Source: Bacteroidota bacterium (GTDB lineage Bacteria > Bacteroidota > Bacteroidia > Cytophagales > Cyclobacteriaceae). From it: a stretch of DNA of 21,750 nucleotides. Numbering within the stretch: the stretch's first letter is position 1; every line of letters starts with the position of its first letter. Position numbers and translations under genes: made by a program. The DNA is taken from assembly GCA_023412765.1 (NCBI GenBank), contig JAEZBX010000323.1:1-21750 (forward strand), written 5' to 3'. The notes beneath the pieces are model-generated. The model was not told the DNA's origin and searched no databases. It saw only the letters and a list, made by a program, of their open reading frames with translations. Below are positions 1 through 7,783 of this stretch, one piece after another.

Positions 1-1533
1 TACCTGATCAATGGTGAAATGAAAATCTGGTCAGGTAGCCTTAACCCGGTTCTTAGTCCGGTGTTTTTAGGTCAGGGTTCGGACCTTAAACAAGAAATCA
101 TTGGCAGTACTCCTCTTCTGACATCGAAAGAGTCACTTGAAGCATTAGAGGCCGCAACAAATGCATACGATCTCGGGAAAGGACTTTGGCCCACCATGAG
201 CGTAACCGAACGCATCGACCACGTTGAAAATTTTCTCGCGGCTATGAGGACACAGAGGGATGAGGTTGTAAAGTTGCTGATGTGGGAGATTGGAAAGACA
301 CTAAAAGATTCTCAGCGTGAGTTTGACCGCACGTGCGATTATATTGTTGAGACGATAAAGGCGTACAAAGAGCTTGATAGAAATTCCGCCAAGTTTGTGG
401 ATGAACAGGGATTTATGGCACAAATAAGGCGCGTGCCTTTAGGCGTATCGTTGTGCATGGGGCCGTACAATTATCCACTGAACGAAACCTTCACCACGCT
501 GATCCCCGCTTTGATTATGGGAAATACGGTTGTTTTTAAACCTGCAAAATACGGAGTGCTTCTCATTCGTCCGTTGTTGGATGCGTTTGCAAAAAGCTTT
601 CCCGCAGGTGTGATCAACATAATTTATGGGCGCGGTAGGGAGACCGTTGGCGCATTAATGGAGACAGGAAAGGTCGATGTGTTCGCCTTTATCGGCACCA
701 ACAAGGGAGCAAATGAATTGAAACGATTGCATCCCAAGCCGCATCGCTTAAAAGCAATTTTAGGTCTGGATGCAAAAAATCCTGCAATAGTATTGCCCGA
801 CGCAGATCTTGATAACGCAGTCTCGGAGTGTATAGCGGGAGCATTATCCTTTAACGGGCAACGTTGTACGGCCCTTAAGATTTTGTTTGTTCACGAAAGC
901 ATTGTGCAGGAATTCATTAAACGGTTTAATGATAGCATTTCGCGATTAAAACCGGGGATGCCATGGGAGGAAGGTGTTTCCTTAACGCCACTACCTGAGC
1001 CGGGTAAGGTTGAATATCTTGATGGTCTGGTGAGAGACGCCATCGCGCATGGCGCCAGCGTTGTCAACGAAAATGGTGGAACGTTTCAGCATACTTTTTT
1101 CTATCCTGCTGTGGTCTATCCCGTCAATGATAAAATGAGATTATATTCCGAAGAGCAATTCGGCCCCGTAGTACCTATTGTTCCATTCTCGTCTGATGAC
1201 AAGCCGATCGACTATGTTGTTAATTCAAATTTCGGACAGCAGGTTAGTATTTTCGGCACTGATTCCAAACGCCTTGCAAGAATTATGGATGCATTTGTCA
1301 ACCAGGTGGGCCGTATCAACCTGAATACCCAGAGTCAGCGTGGTCCCGATACCTTTCCCTTCAACGGACGGAAAGATTCTGCCGAAGGTACGTTGTCAAT
1401 AGCCGATGCGTTGCGCGTGTTTTCGATCCGGACATTGGTATCCATAAAAAGTACCGAAGCAAACAAGCAAATACTGAGCACCATCATTCGCAATCGCGAA
1501 TCTGCCTTCCTGAGCACAGATTATATTTTGTAG
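1..1533 (+). CDS. Aldehyde dehydrogenase, NADP-dependent GAPDH (GapN)-like, 5' end outside window
   Basis: Probably oxidises glyceraldehyde 3-phosphate directly to 3-phosphoglycerate with NADP in the cytoplasm, without making ATP; the substrate is inferred from family resemblance. The reading frame is open to base 1, and the codons before the first ATG (position 19) read YLINGE, a typical start of this family's fold, so the true start lies upstream and 19 is internal. Numbering from that ATG: substrate/cofactor loop GPYNYPLNETF at 148-158, GNTVVFKPAK at 168-177, Rossmann-fold FIGT at 224-227, catalytic Cys283 in FNGQRCTALK, EEQFGPVVP in the C-terminal third, and QRGPDTFPF near the C-terminus. 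The usual ELGGK general-base motif is replaced by GLDAK (249-253); as far as I recall, related Bacteroidota proteins have GLEAK. The acylphosphatase gene follows 16 bases downstream, so the two are probably co-transcribed. Confidence 0.9.
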   Translation, partial: YLINGEMKIWSGSLNPVLSPVFLGQGSDLKQEIIGSTPLLTSKESLEALEAATNAYDLGKGLWPTMSVTERIDHVENFLAAMRTQRDEVVKLLMWEIGKTLKDSQREFDRTCDYIVETIKAYKELDRNSAKFVDEQGFMAQIRRVPLGVSLCMGPYNYPLNETFTTLIPALIMGNTVVFKPAKYGVLLIRPLLDAFAKSFPAGVINIIYGRGRETVGALMETGKVDVFAFIGTNKGANELKRLHPKPHRLKAILGLDAKNPAIVLPDADLDNAVSECIAGALSFNGQRCTALKILFVHESIVQEFIKRFNDSISRLKPGMPWEEGVSLTPLPEPGKVEYLDGLVRDAIAHGASVVNENGGTFQHTFFYPAVVYPVNDKMRLYSEEQFGPVVPIVPFSSDDKPIDYVVNSNFGQQVSIFGTDSKRLARIMDAFVNQVGRINLNTQSQRGPDTFPFNGRKDSAEGTLSIADALRVFSIRTLVSIKSTEANKQILSTIIRNRESAFLSTDYIL

Positions 1534-1549
1534 ATGTAATCTTATAAAA

Positions 1550-1819
1550 ATGAAGCACGTTTCAATTCGCGTATATGGGAAAGTTCAGGGTGTTTTTTTC
1601 AGAGCATCAACCAAAGAAACTGCGGACGAGCTAGGTATTAATGGTAGTGTCAGAAACGAACATGATGGTAGTGTTTCAATTGAAGCCGAGGGGGACGATG
1701 AAACCCTTGATAAATTTATTGAATGGTGCAAGAAAGGTCCGCGGTTGGCCTCCGTTCATCGATGTGACGTGATGGAGGGCGAATTTCGGGGCTTCCGAGG
1801 ATTCGTTGTTGTGAGGTAG
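1550..1819 (+). CDS. acyP: Acylphosphatase
   Basis: Small cytoplasmic enzyme that hydrolyses the carboxyl-phosphate bond of acyl phosphates such as 1,3-bisphosphoglycerate or carbamoyl phosphate. The 89 residues match the usual family length (about 90). The signature GKVQGVFFR is at 10-18, with the phosphate-binding Arg18; the second catalytic residue is Asn36 in SVRNEHDGSV. The 18-residue spacing between them equals that of Arg23 and Asn41 in the classical enzymes. The ATG at 1550 is preceded by an A-rich stretch (ATAAAA) and no Shine-Dalgarno, as is normal for Bacteroidota. It lies directly behind the GapN-like gene, which is metabolically suggestive because both enzymes bypass ATP formation at the 1,3-bisphosphoglycerate step, but the pairing may be coincidental. 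Confidence 0.95.
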   Translation: MKHVSIRVYGKVQGVFFRASTKETADELGINGSVRNEHDGSVSIEAEGDDETLDKFIEWCKKGPRLASVHRCDVMEGEFRGFRGFVVVR

Positions 1820-1827
1820 TGGGAGAG

Positions 1828-2004
1828 AAAGGTATAGGGTATTAATAGTTAATCGTTATCCGTTAATAGTTAATCGTGGGTGTGGGAGTGGGTGTGCGCC
1901 AGATTTACACGTAATGCTTATATCCCGGCGAGCTTCATCGATAGACTACCTGCACAATTTTGGATATCAGAAACAAATAACTATTAACGGATAACTATTA
2001 ACGA
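1828..2004. repeat. Intergenic inverted repeat (composite repeat copy 1)
   Basis: A perfect 18-base inverted repeat, GTTATCCGTTAATAGTTA at 1855-1872 and its reverse complement at 1978-1995, separated by 105 bases. Each arm is extended by partial direct copies of TTAATAGTTAATCG or its complement (1842-1855 and 1863-1876 on the left, up to 2004 on the right). To the left is a short GGTATAGGGTAT stretch (1831-1842), and inside is a GT-rich GTGGGTGTGGGAGTGGGTGT segment (1876-1895). The same modules recur in other gaps of this window. It sits between convergent genes (acylphosphatase + and a small secreted protein -), so the RNA hairpin could help end transcription from both sides. Confidence 0.8.
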
Positions 2005-2011
2005 ATACCGA

Positions 2012-2371
2012 TCAGTGCCGGATTCCGCACTCCTTACAAAACTTCATCTTCTTCGCGGGGCGCTTTTTCGGTGGACGTTTATGACCAAAGTATGAGGGAT
2101 CAGAATACTGCGGTGTCATGAGCATTTTTTCATTCTTTCTGCGAACCTTCACTAACGCCTCCATTCGTTCGTAATACGCTCGTTCTGCATTGTAGGTCGG
2201 CCCTTTTGTTTCCGCTCGCTTGCGAGCCTCCTTCGGAAGATGGCGCTCCCTGGGCAATGGATCTACAGATGACGGACCCAATTCCGACTCGGCAGAATTT
2301 CGGTTTTTTCTTTTTTGTGCATAAGAAACCGAAACCAACAACACCAAAAATAATGACAGTAGTACTCTCAT
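2012..2371 (-). CDS. Small exported basic protein with C-terminal CxxC, function unknown
   Basis: I do not recognise a named family. The 119-residue product starts with a clear signal peptide (MRVLLSLFLVLLVSVSYAQ, cleavage after SYA expected), so it should be exported to the periplasm or beyond. The mature part is very rich in Lys and Arg, begins KRKNRN, and has a Tyr/Glu/Arg-rich middle (YNAERAYYERMEAL) and a C-terminal segment YFGHKRPPKKRPAKK followed by FCKECGIRH at the very end. The CxxC-x3-H tail could bind a metal or form a disulphide. The high positive charge suggests binding to an acidic polymer such as nucleic acid or polysaccharide; this is inference only. The next gene upstream on the same strand is the nuclease-like protein. 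A -7 promoter match lies just downstream of that gene's stop, so this gene may have its own promoter. Confidence 0.75.
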   Translation of the reverse strand: MRVLLSLFLVLLVSVSYAQKRKNRNSAESELGPSSVDPLPRERHLPKEARKRAETKGPTYNAERAYYERMEALVKVRRKNEKMLMTPQYSDPSYFGHKRPPKKRPAKKMKFCKECGIRH

Positions 2372-2467
2372 TGCTCTTCTGTAAAAGTAAAACTATTTAA
2401 CGGATGAAATATTGCCTTACTACTCTAATTGCCTGTTGATAACACTTCCAATGGGAAATATTCCCTG

Positions 2468-2475
2468 CAAAGGTA
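2468..2475 (-). promoter_or_regulatory. Probable -7 promoter box for the small basic protein
   Basis: On the minus strand the bases read TACCTTTG, a full match to the Bacteroidota -7 consensus TAnnTTTG. Transcription would start near 2462 and leave a leader of about 90 bases before the ATG at 2371. I see no TTTG at the -33 position. A short palindrome GGGAAATATTCCC (2453-2465) overlaps the predicted start site and could be an operator. Confidence 0.35.
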
Positions 2476-2479
2476 CATT

Positions 2480-2971
2480 TTATCTGATCTTTGGTTTTTG
2501 CATCGCCTGCTGACGCCTATACATCCATGGCGGCACCGGGTTTTGCTGCTGCCAGAGGCCTCGCCCTTTTCGCTGTGCCCAGGTTCGGTAAGGCTCCAGG
2601 TCCGCCATCGGATCTTTCTCCGCAGTCCATGCTAATCCTTCCTTGAGCAATTCTATGCGTACATCCGTACGATCCTCGATTGCTACTATCGCAAGCACGT
2701 TACCAAAAGAATCCTTACCCTTGATTTCCAATGAGACCTGCCGGCTTAGTACCATTTCCTCGAGATATTTCCTCGCCTCCAATCCAAAACTCTGGCCGAG
2801 TTCAGGACTGTCAATACCATATAACAAGATTTTTAAATTTCTTTTGTCACTGGTCACTACCTCAATAGTGTTTCCATCGAGGACTTTGGTCACCTTCGCA
2901 TTGATGATGTTGTTGGCATCGACATCTCGCAAAATCAACAACCCGAACACAACTAACGACAACAATTTCAT
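2480..2971 (-). CDS. Exported staphylococcal nuclease-like (TNase) domain protein, probably catalytically impaired
   Basis: A thermonuclease-fold protein of 163 residues. I chose the ATG at 2971 rather than the longer open frame to 3040: it gives a proper signal peptide (MKLLSLVVFGLLIL...VDA), and a promoter match lies inside the longer version. The TNase landmarks are present in order: VLDGNT at 30-35, YGIDSPE at 51-57, the DSFGNVLA strand at 87-94, LLKEGLAW, and the C-terminal RKGRGLWQ. Measured against S. aureus nuclease, Asp40 and Glu43 are kept (Asp54, Glu57), but the Ca2+ ligand Asp21 is Asn34, catalytic Arg35 is Leu49 and catalytic Arg87 is Asn91. The fold is secure; nuclease activity is doubtful. 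It may bind nucleic acid or protein instead. It lies upstream of the small basic secreted protein on the same strand. Confidence 0.85.
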   Translation of the reverse strand: MKLLSLVVFGLLILRDVDANNIINAKVTKVLDGNTIEVVTSDKRNLKILLYGIDSPELGQSFGLEARKYLEEMVLSRQVSLEIKGKDSFGNVLAIVAIEDRTDVRIELLKEGLAWTAEKDPMADLEPYRTWAQRKGRGLWQQQNPVPPWMYRRQQAMQKPKIR

Positions 2972-3002
2972 TTTATTGAATATCCCCTCAAATTCCTCAT
3001 TA

Positions 3003-3032
3003 CAAAAATGCAATGGAATTGCCTTAGCCAAA
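3003..3032 (-). promoter_or_regulatory. Candidate promoter of the nuclease-like gene
   Basis: The minus strand carries TTTG at 3032-3029 (-33 box), an 18-base spacer, and CATTTTTG at 3010-3003, which matches TAnnTTTG except for the first base. Transcription would begin near 2997, about 25 bases before the ATG at 2971. This placement supports that start over the in-frame codon at 3040. Confidence 0.4.
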
Positions 3033-3183
3033 TTATCCATAGCTTTTTCTCCTTTCGTGTGTAAGATCGAAATGAAACTTTAGCTGATTCCAGCAAAAAG
3101 CTCACCACAGAAAAAAATTTGGTGCATACACAATAAAGGAAACGATAAATAAGTTTGCTGCTAACGGAGTGGGTACTGCTATC

Positions 3184-3336
3184 TTAATAGTTATCCGTTA
3201 ATTCTACTTTGTCAGGTTAGACAAAAGGAATAGGGAATAGGGAATAAGGTGAACCCTTTGTCAATCGCACCCTTATACCCTATACCCTATACCTTATAAT
3301 ACACTTATCCCCTATACCGTATTCCCTATTCCTTAT
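3184..3336. repeat. Composite intergenic repeat copy 2, with long imperfect inverted repeat
   Basis: The gap 2972-3369 has no gene. Its left part holds the nuclease promoter; its right part is this repeat. It starts with TTAATAGTTATCCGTTAAT (3184-3202), identical over 19 bases to the reverse complement of the right arm near 1980-2004. It continues with TACTTTGTCAG (3205-3215), then a GGGAATA/TATAAGG-type repeat tract. AAGGAATAGGGAATA (3225-3239) pairs perfectly with TATTCCCTATTCCTT (3320-3334); between them are several runs of the 7-base type CCCTATA. The RNA could form a long hairpin behind the upstream TPR gene or the nuclease gene. Confidence 0.75.
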
Positions 3337-3369
3337 TTTTTGAAACCTCCAAACCAAGACAAACTCGGA

Positions 3370-6300
3370 CTATTTATTACCGCAGTATTTGTCGATCTGA
3401 AAGCGCGCCTTCGCGTCGCCAAATTCTACAGCCTTCCTCCAATCAAAACATGCCTTCGCGTTTTCCTTCAATTGATAGTAAAAATTTCCGCGTTGCTTAT
3501 AGTACATCGCATTCTTCGGTTCAATACGTATAGCCTCATCCATGTCTGAAACGCCGGCTCCTATATCATCAAGTTGCGATTTGCATGTCGCGCGATTGTA
3601 ATATGCAAGTCCGTCCTCTGGATTCAATTGAATTACCTTATTGTAGTCAAGCATCGCCCCTTCATAGTCTTCAATACTTTCCTTAACCAACGCTCTGTTA
3701 AAATGTGCATCTACATTTTTTGGATCCAAATCCAGGGCTTTGTTAAGGGATGTGACTGCAGACTTCACATCCTCCAGCGCGATGTAGGCCCGACCTCGGT
3801 TCAGGTATAGGGCTACCGTAGTTTCACCAGATTTTTCAGCATTCTCGAAATCAGTTAATGCACCCGAGAAGTCGTCTTCCTCCATGCGCATCAGCCCTCG
3901 TTTGTAGAACACCTCTTTATCTTTTATACCTGCTTCAATTAGCTTGTCGTAGTAGTCGCGGGCAGGTGGAAATTTTTGAAGATTGTAATAACTATTCCCT
4001 AGCCAGCGAAACAATTCTGGATCTGGCTTTTCTGAAAGTTGTTCAACTTCCCTGAAGTCCCTGATCGCTTCTTCATACTTCTTAGTGATGTAATAAGCTT
4101 GTCCACGGTTGTCGTAGGCTTTGGTATATGTTTTACGCAAATTGATGGCTATTCCGAAATCCGCAATAGCAGCAGAATAATCTTCAAGCTTGAAATATGC
4201 TTTGCCTCGGTTGTTAAACAACACAGGATCCTGAAGGTCCAATGCTGCAGCTTGCGTATAGTCTTGAATAGCAGGATTAAAATCGTTGCTGATAAATCGC
4301 GCATCCCCGCGGTGAAAATAGGCCAGGGCATATTTAGGATCCTTTTCAATAGCCAGTGAAAAGTCCTTGATGGCTTCATCAAATTTTTTAGTTTCATACC
4401 GACAGGATCCGCGCATATCGTAAGCGTTAGCAGTCGAAATGCCTGAGTTGATAGCCTTATCCAAATCGGAGAATGCACCCGCATAGTCTTTCGTCATGAA
4501 ACGTGCTGTGCCTCGCTTCAAAAAAAGATCTGCATCTGACAGCCCTGATTCAATTGCCTTGCTCAGGTCTGGAATGGCTTTCTCGAATTCTTTCAATTCT
4601 ACATAGGAACCGCCGCGCGCCGAATACACGTTGATGTCTTTTGCGCCAGCTTCGACTGCCTTCGTGAGCGCCTCTACAGATCCTTTGTAGTCATTGGTAT
4701 GGTAGCGGGAGACTCCTAACATTGAAAAATCTTCCCCCTCAGCTTCATTGCGTGTAACGACGATTGCTAAATCTGCGATGGCATCAGGATATGCCTTCAG
4801 TTGATAACGTGCGGCTGCCCGGTTCTTCAAGGCCTGTGTATAGTCTGATTTTATCCCAATAGCTCTGTCGAAATCAGCTATGGATTCTTTGACCATGCGA
4901 AGGTTAAGTTTCGCCTTACCACGATTGTTATAGATAATCTCGTCATTCGCACCAAGGGAAACTGCTTTGTCATACGCTTCGATCGCGCCCTGGAAATTTC
5001 CTTCCTTAAACCGGGCATTGCCCAACGGAGAATAAACATCTTTATTCTTGCTGCCCAGGGACAATGCTTTTTCAAGATGAGGCAGAGCTTCTTTTTCTTT
5101 TTGCAAAGCAATGTATGACAGTCCGAGCGCTTCATAAATGCCGACATCAGCCTTGCCTCCCTGAACAAATTTTTCAAGGTCACCAACAGCAACGTTGAAT
5201 TGTTTCATGTTGTAGTAAGACAATCCACGTTTTAGATAAAGGTCAGCCTCTTTTTCACCGTTGGTTTCCGCTGCGCTCAACGCTTCGATTGTGGCCTTGT
5301 GGTCATTCGCTTCGAACTTTAAATAACCTGAGTAAAGATGAACCTTGCTGTCTTTTACACCGCCTTGTAAAGCCTTATCGAGGTTAGTGCGAGCCACATC
5401 GTTTTTTCCAAGAATATAATACGAGATCCCCAGCATCTTCGACACCTCCACTGTCTCGGATTCGGCTTTCGAAGCCTCAAGGTCTGCAATGGCTCCCGCA
5501 TGATCCTTCGTCATGTACTTTGCAGTTCCGCGATTTAACAATGCTTTGCTGTATCCGGAATTAAGTTGAATTGCTTTATCAAAATCAGCAATTGATCCAG
5601 CGATATCGTTGGTATTGAATTTTGCTTTACCACGATTGTTAAAAAGAACAGCGTCGTTTACACCACCCTTCACAGCATTATCATAATGCGATATGGCGGA
5701 TGCAAAATCGTTTTTTAAAAACTTCAGATCTCCAAGGTTCTTAAGCGCTTCGCCATCATTTGCTCCCATCGCGATGGCTTTCTCCAGGTCTTTTTCAGCA
5801 TTGGTAAAATCTTTCTGAAAAAATTCTGCATTCCCCTTAAAAAGATAGGCTTCCTTAGACGTTACCCCTGCATTGATCGCGCGACTCAGTGATTCAATGG
5901 CTCCACTATATTCCTTGCTTTTATATTGACAAATTCCCAGATGGTTGAACACGTCTTTATCTGAGACGCCCATTGACACGGCAGCCGACAGTGCCTTAAT
6001 CGTCTCATCACAGTTTCCCACTTGCGCATGACTCAGTCCAAGTATGCGGAATACTTCCTTATCACGAACATTTTTTTGAACTGCTTTGTCCAACGCCTCA
6101 GCTGCACCTTTGTAGTCTTGCAACATGTACTTTGCAACGCCTACTTTCTGATGGATATCTGCGTCGTTTCTACCTGACGCCAGCAACTTTTCAAAGTCAG
6201 TTACACTTCCTTTCCAGTCTTCAATTTGATATTTAGCTTCTGCGCGGTTTTCAAGTGCCTTGTCGTATGCAGAATTTACCTCGAGGGCTTTGTCAAAATC

Positions 6301-6849
6301 CGCTATGGCGCCTTTGTAATCTTTTAAGTTAAACTTTGCCTTCCCCCGATTGTTATACAGTATCGCATCATTGTCAGCTACACCTTGAGATGCCTTATCG
6401 TAATAGTTAATTGCCTCGCGATAATTTTCTGATCTGAATTTACAATTGCCAAGGTTGACCAAAGTTTCGTACTGGTTCGCGCCTAAACTCACCGCTTTGT
6501 CAAGGTCGGTCAATGCACCATCGTAGTCGTTAAGATTGTATTTTGTGTTGCCTCTGTATTCAAACAGTTCCGCCGTGTTGATTCGCGCCTTTACGGCATC
6601 ATCTAAATCTTGTTTCGCCTTCACATACTCTTTCAAATGATAATAAGCGACGCCGCGTTTTACATACACCTCTTTGTTTGCGTACCCTGAATTTATAAGT
6701 TGTGTAAGCTGTACAGATGCGTCGTTATAGTCAGCTGCACTTAGTTTTTTCAAGGCCGATTGCCATTGAACCTGCTGTAGTGAATCTGTATTTTGGGCGA
6801 ATGAATATGAAGCAAAAAAAATAAATCCTGCCAGGAACTTTATCCTCAT
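3370..6849 (-). CDS. Large exported TPR-repeat solenoid protein (about 33 TPRs)
   Basis: A 1159-residue protein with a signal peptide (MRIKFLAGFIFFASYSFAQ) followed, almost to the C-terminus, by about 33 tetratricopeptide repeats of 34 residues. TPRs form superhelical scaffolds for protein binding, so this is likely a periplasmic or outer-membrane scaffold; partners are unknown. A higher-order pattern is visible: the sequence (Y/F)NNRGKA recurs with its first Asn at residues 166, 404, 641 and 879, i.e. every 237-238 residues, which is 7 TPRs. Neighbouring repeats keep the same register (a KALxNR repeat follows each time, then an LG(V/I/N)S-type repeat), so the array grew by duplication of 7-repeat blocks. 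Short extra frames inside this gene are shadows. No transmembrane helix after the signal peptide and no enzymatic domain is visible. A candidate promoter lies directly before the ATG. Confidence 0.93.
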   Translation of the reverse strand: MRIKFLAGFIFFASYSFAQNTDSLQQVQWQSALKKLSAADYNDASVQLTQLINSGYANKEVYVKRGVAYYHLKEYVKAKQDLDDAVKARINTAELFEYRGNTKYNLNDYDGALTDLDKAVSLGANQYETLVNLGNCKFRSENYREAINYYDKASQGVADNDAILYNNRGKAKFNLKDYKGAIADFDKALEVNSAYDKALENRAEAKYQIEDWKGSVTDFEKLLASGRNDADIHQKVGVAKYMLQDYKGAAEALDKAVQKNVRDKEVFRILGLSHAQVGNCDETIKALSAAVSMGVSDKDVFNHLGICQYKSKEYSGAIESLSRAINAGVTSKEAYLFKGNAEFFQKDFTNAEKDLEKAIAMGANDGEALKNLGDLKFLKNDFASAISHYDNAVKGGVNDAVLFNNRGKAKFNTNDIAGSIADFDKAIQLNSGYSKALLNRGTAKYMTKDHAGAIADLEASKAESETVEVSKMLGISYYILGKNDVARTNLDKALQGGVKDSKVHLYSGYLKFEANDHKATIEALSAAETNGEKEADLYLKRGLSYYNMKQFNVAVGDLEKFVQGGKADVGIYEALGLSYIALQKEKEALPHLEKALSLGSKNKDVYSPLGNARFKEGNFQGAIEAYDKAVSLGANDEIIYNNRGKAKLNLRMVKESIADFDRAIGIKSDYTQALKNRAAARYQLKAYPDAIADLAIVVTRNEAEGEDFSMLGVSRYHTNDYKGSVEALTKAVEAGAKDINVYSARGGSYVELKEFEKAIPDLSKAIESGLSDADLFLKRGTARFMTKDYAGAFSDLDKAINSGISTANAYDMRGSCRYETKKFDEAIKDFSLAIEKDPKYALAYFHRGDARFISNDFNPAIQDYTQAAALDLQDPVLFNNRGKAYFKLEDYSAAIADFGIAINLRKTYTKAYDNRGQAYYITKKYEEAIRDFREVEQLSEKPDPELFRWLGNSYYNLQKFPPARDYYDKLIEAGIKDKEVFYKRGLMRMEEDDFSGALTDFENAEKSGETTVALYLNRGRAYIALEDVKSAVTSLNKALDLDPKNVDAHFNRALVKESIEDYEGAMLDYNKVIQLNPEDGLAYYNRATCKSQLDDIGAGVSDMDEAIRIEPKNAMYYKQRGNFYYQLKENAKACFDWRKAVEFGDAKARFQIDKYCGNK

Positions 6850-6856
6850 AGATACA

Positions 6857-6885
6857 CAAAAATGATGGACAGTAAATTTATCAAA
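6857..6885 (-). promoter_or_regulatory. Candidate promoter of the large TPR gene
   Basis: On the minus strand TTTG (6885-6882), a 17-base spacer and CATTTTTG (6864-6857) resemble the Bacteroidota -33/-7 pair. The -7 box ends only 7 bases before the ATG at 6849, so the transcript would be leaderless or nearly so if this is used. Confidence 0.3.
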
Positions 6886-6976
6886 TCCATCCTGGAATGG
6901 GGAATCCGGGCGGCAGTCCCGACGTTCAGACCTTGTAAGAAATCAGAGGTTTAGTAACAAAATTGCGCTTGTTGTA

Positions 6977-7783
6977 TCAGCTTTTAACAACGTTACCCGC
7001 TACCTGCATGGTTTCCAGCGTGGGACTTTGTTTCCCGCCCCGTGGCTCGACCGTAACAGCAAAAGTAGCAACACCGGCCTGAACCGCTTTCATTTTCAAT
7101 AAACCGTCAAAATTTGCGTCAAACACCCCAGCATCGATCGGTTTACCATCAATAATTGCCCACAATTGGTATTGATTTTCACTTGCAAGGTCCTTCATTT
7201 GCTGAATGCTGAGGTAAACTTCTTGCGTGCTTTCATTCCAATAAACGGAAGCAAGCGCGTCAGGCGCATTTGGAGTTCCTTTCATCACAACCCTGTTGAA
7301 TGCAGGATTATTGACAATATTTAAGTCTTTTTCAATTTGGTCCAGCCTCTCATTAACGGTATTGTAGTCTTGCGCTACACGTTGATTTTGAGCAATCAAT
7401 TCCGACAGATTACTTTCAGTTATTTTCCATTTATTCCAGTAGTCAAACGCTAGGTATGAACTTATCAATGCTATAGCAACTGCTGCTGCGGCCGCAAACT
7501 TCCATACCGATACATCGCTTTTGCTGCGGCTAATATCGACCACATTCGAAGTTGGTTTCTGATCCTCAAGTGATGCAAACAATTTTGTTTTAACCGAAGC
7601 ACTCGGCTGAATCGCAGCTTTCATCAGAAGTTGTTCCTGCGCTTCCTCGATTAACTCAAGTTCTTTCTTAAGCTGAGGATATTGCAAAAGGTTGCTTTCA
7701 ACTTCAGCACGTTCCTGCTCTGAAAGTTCACCCAGCGCGTAAGCTTCCAGGATACCTGACGATATGTACTCTTCTACATTCAA
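6977..7783 (-). CDS. Anti-sigma factor, RskA family, single-pass membrane protein
   Basis: Binds and inactivates the ECF sigma factor encoded just upstream and releases it when the outer domain senses a signal. Residues 1-70 are the sigma-binding region (YISSGILEAYALGELSEQER is the typical anti-sigma-K start; it lacks the Cys/His zinc motif of ZAS types). One transmembrane helix lies at about 94-115, followed by a coiled-coil-like stretch (about 120-158). The RskA C-terminal domain at 160-268 carries YQLWAIIDGKPIDAGVF and FAVTVEPRGGKQSPT. In RskA-type systems the membrane protein is destroyed stepwise by proteases. The start is a TTG at 7783-7781 that overlaps the sigma stop codon in TTGA, so translation is probably coupled and the two proteins made in fixed ratio. 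Confidence 0.9.
   Translation of the reverse strand: MNVEEYISSGILEAYALGELSEQERAEVESNLLQYPQLKKELELIEEAQEQLLMKAAIQPSASVKTKLFASLEDQKPTSNVVDISRSKSDVSVWKFAAAAAVAIALISSYLAFDYWNKWKITESNLSELIAQNQRVAQDYNTVNERLDQIEKDLNIVNNPAFNRVVMKGTPNAPDALASVYWNESTQEVYLSIQQMKDLASENQYQLWAIIDGKPIDAGVFDANFDGLLKMKAVQAGVATFAVTVEPRGGKQSPTLETMQVAGNVVKS

Noticed and set aside
2972..3040. Extra 23 residues at the N-terminus of the nuclease-like protein
   Set aside because: They lie before a good signal peptide and contain the candidate promoter, so they are probably not translated.
2643..3083. 146-codon open frame on the + strand opposite the nuclease-like gene
   Set aside because: It is a shadow: its Ser/Thr-rich product has no domain, while the opposite frame has the TNase motifs and a signal peptide.
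4149..5192. Open frames of about 105-110 codons inside the large TPR gene
   Set aside because: Repeats of the TPR codons in a shifted frame produce these; their products show no family features.
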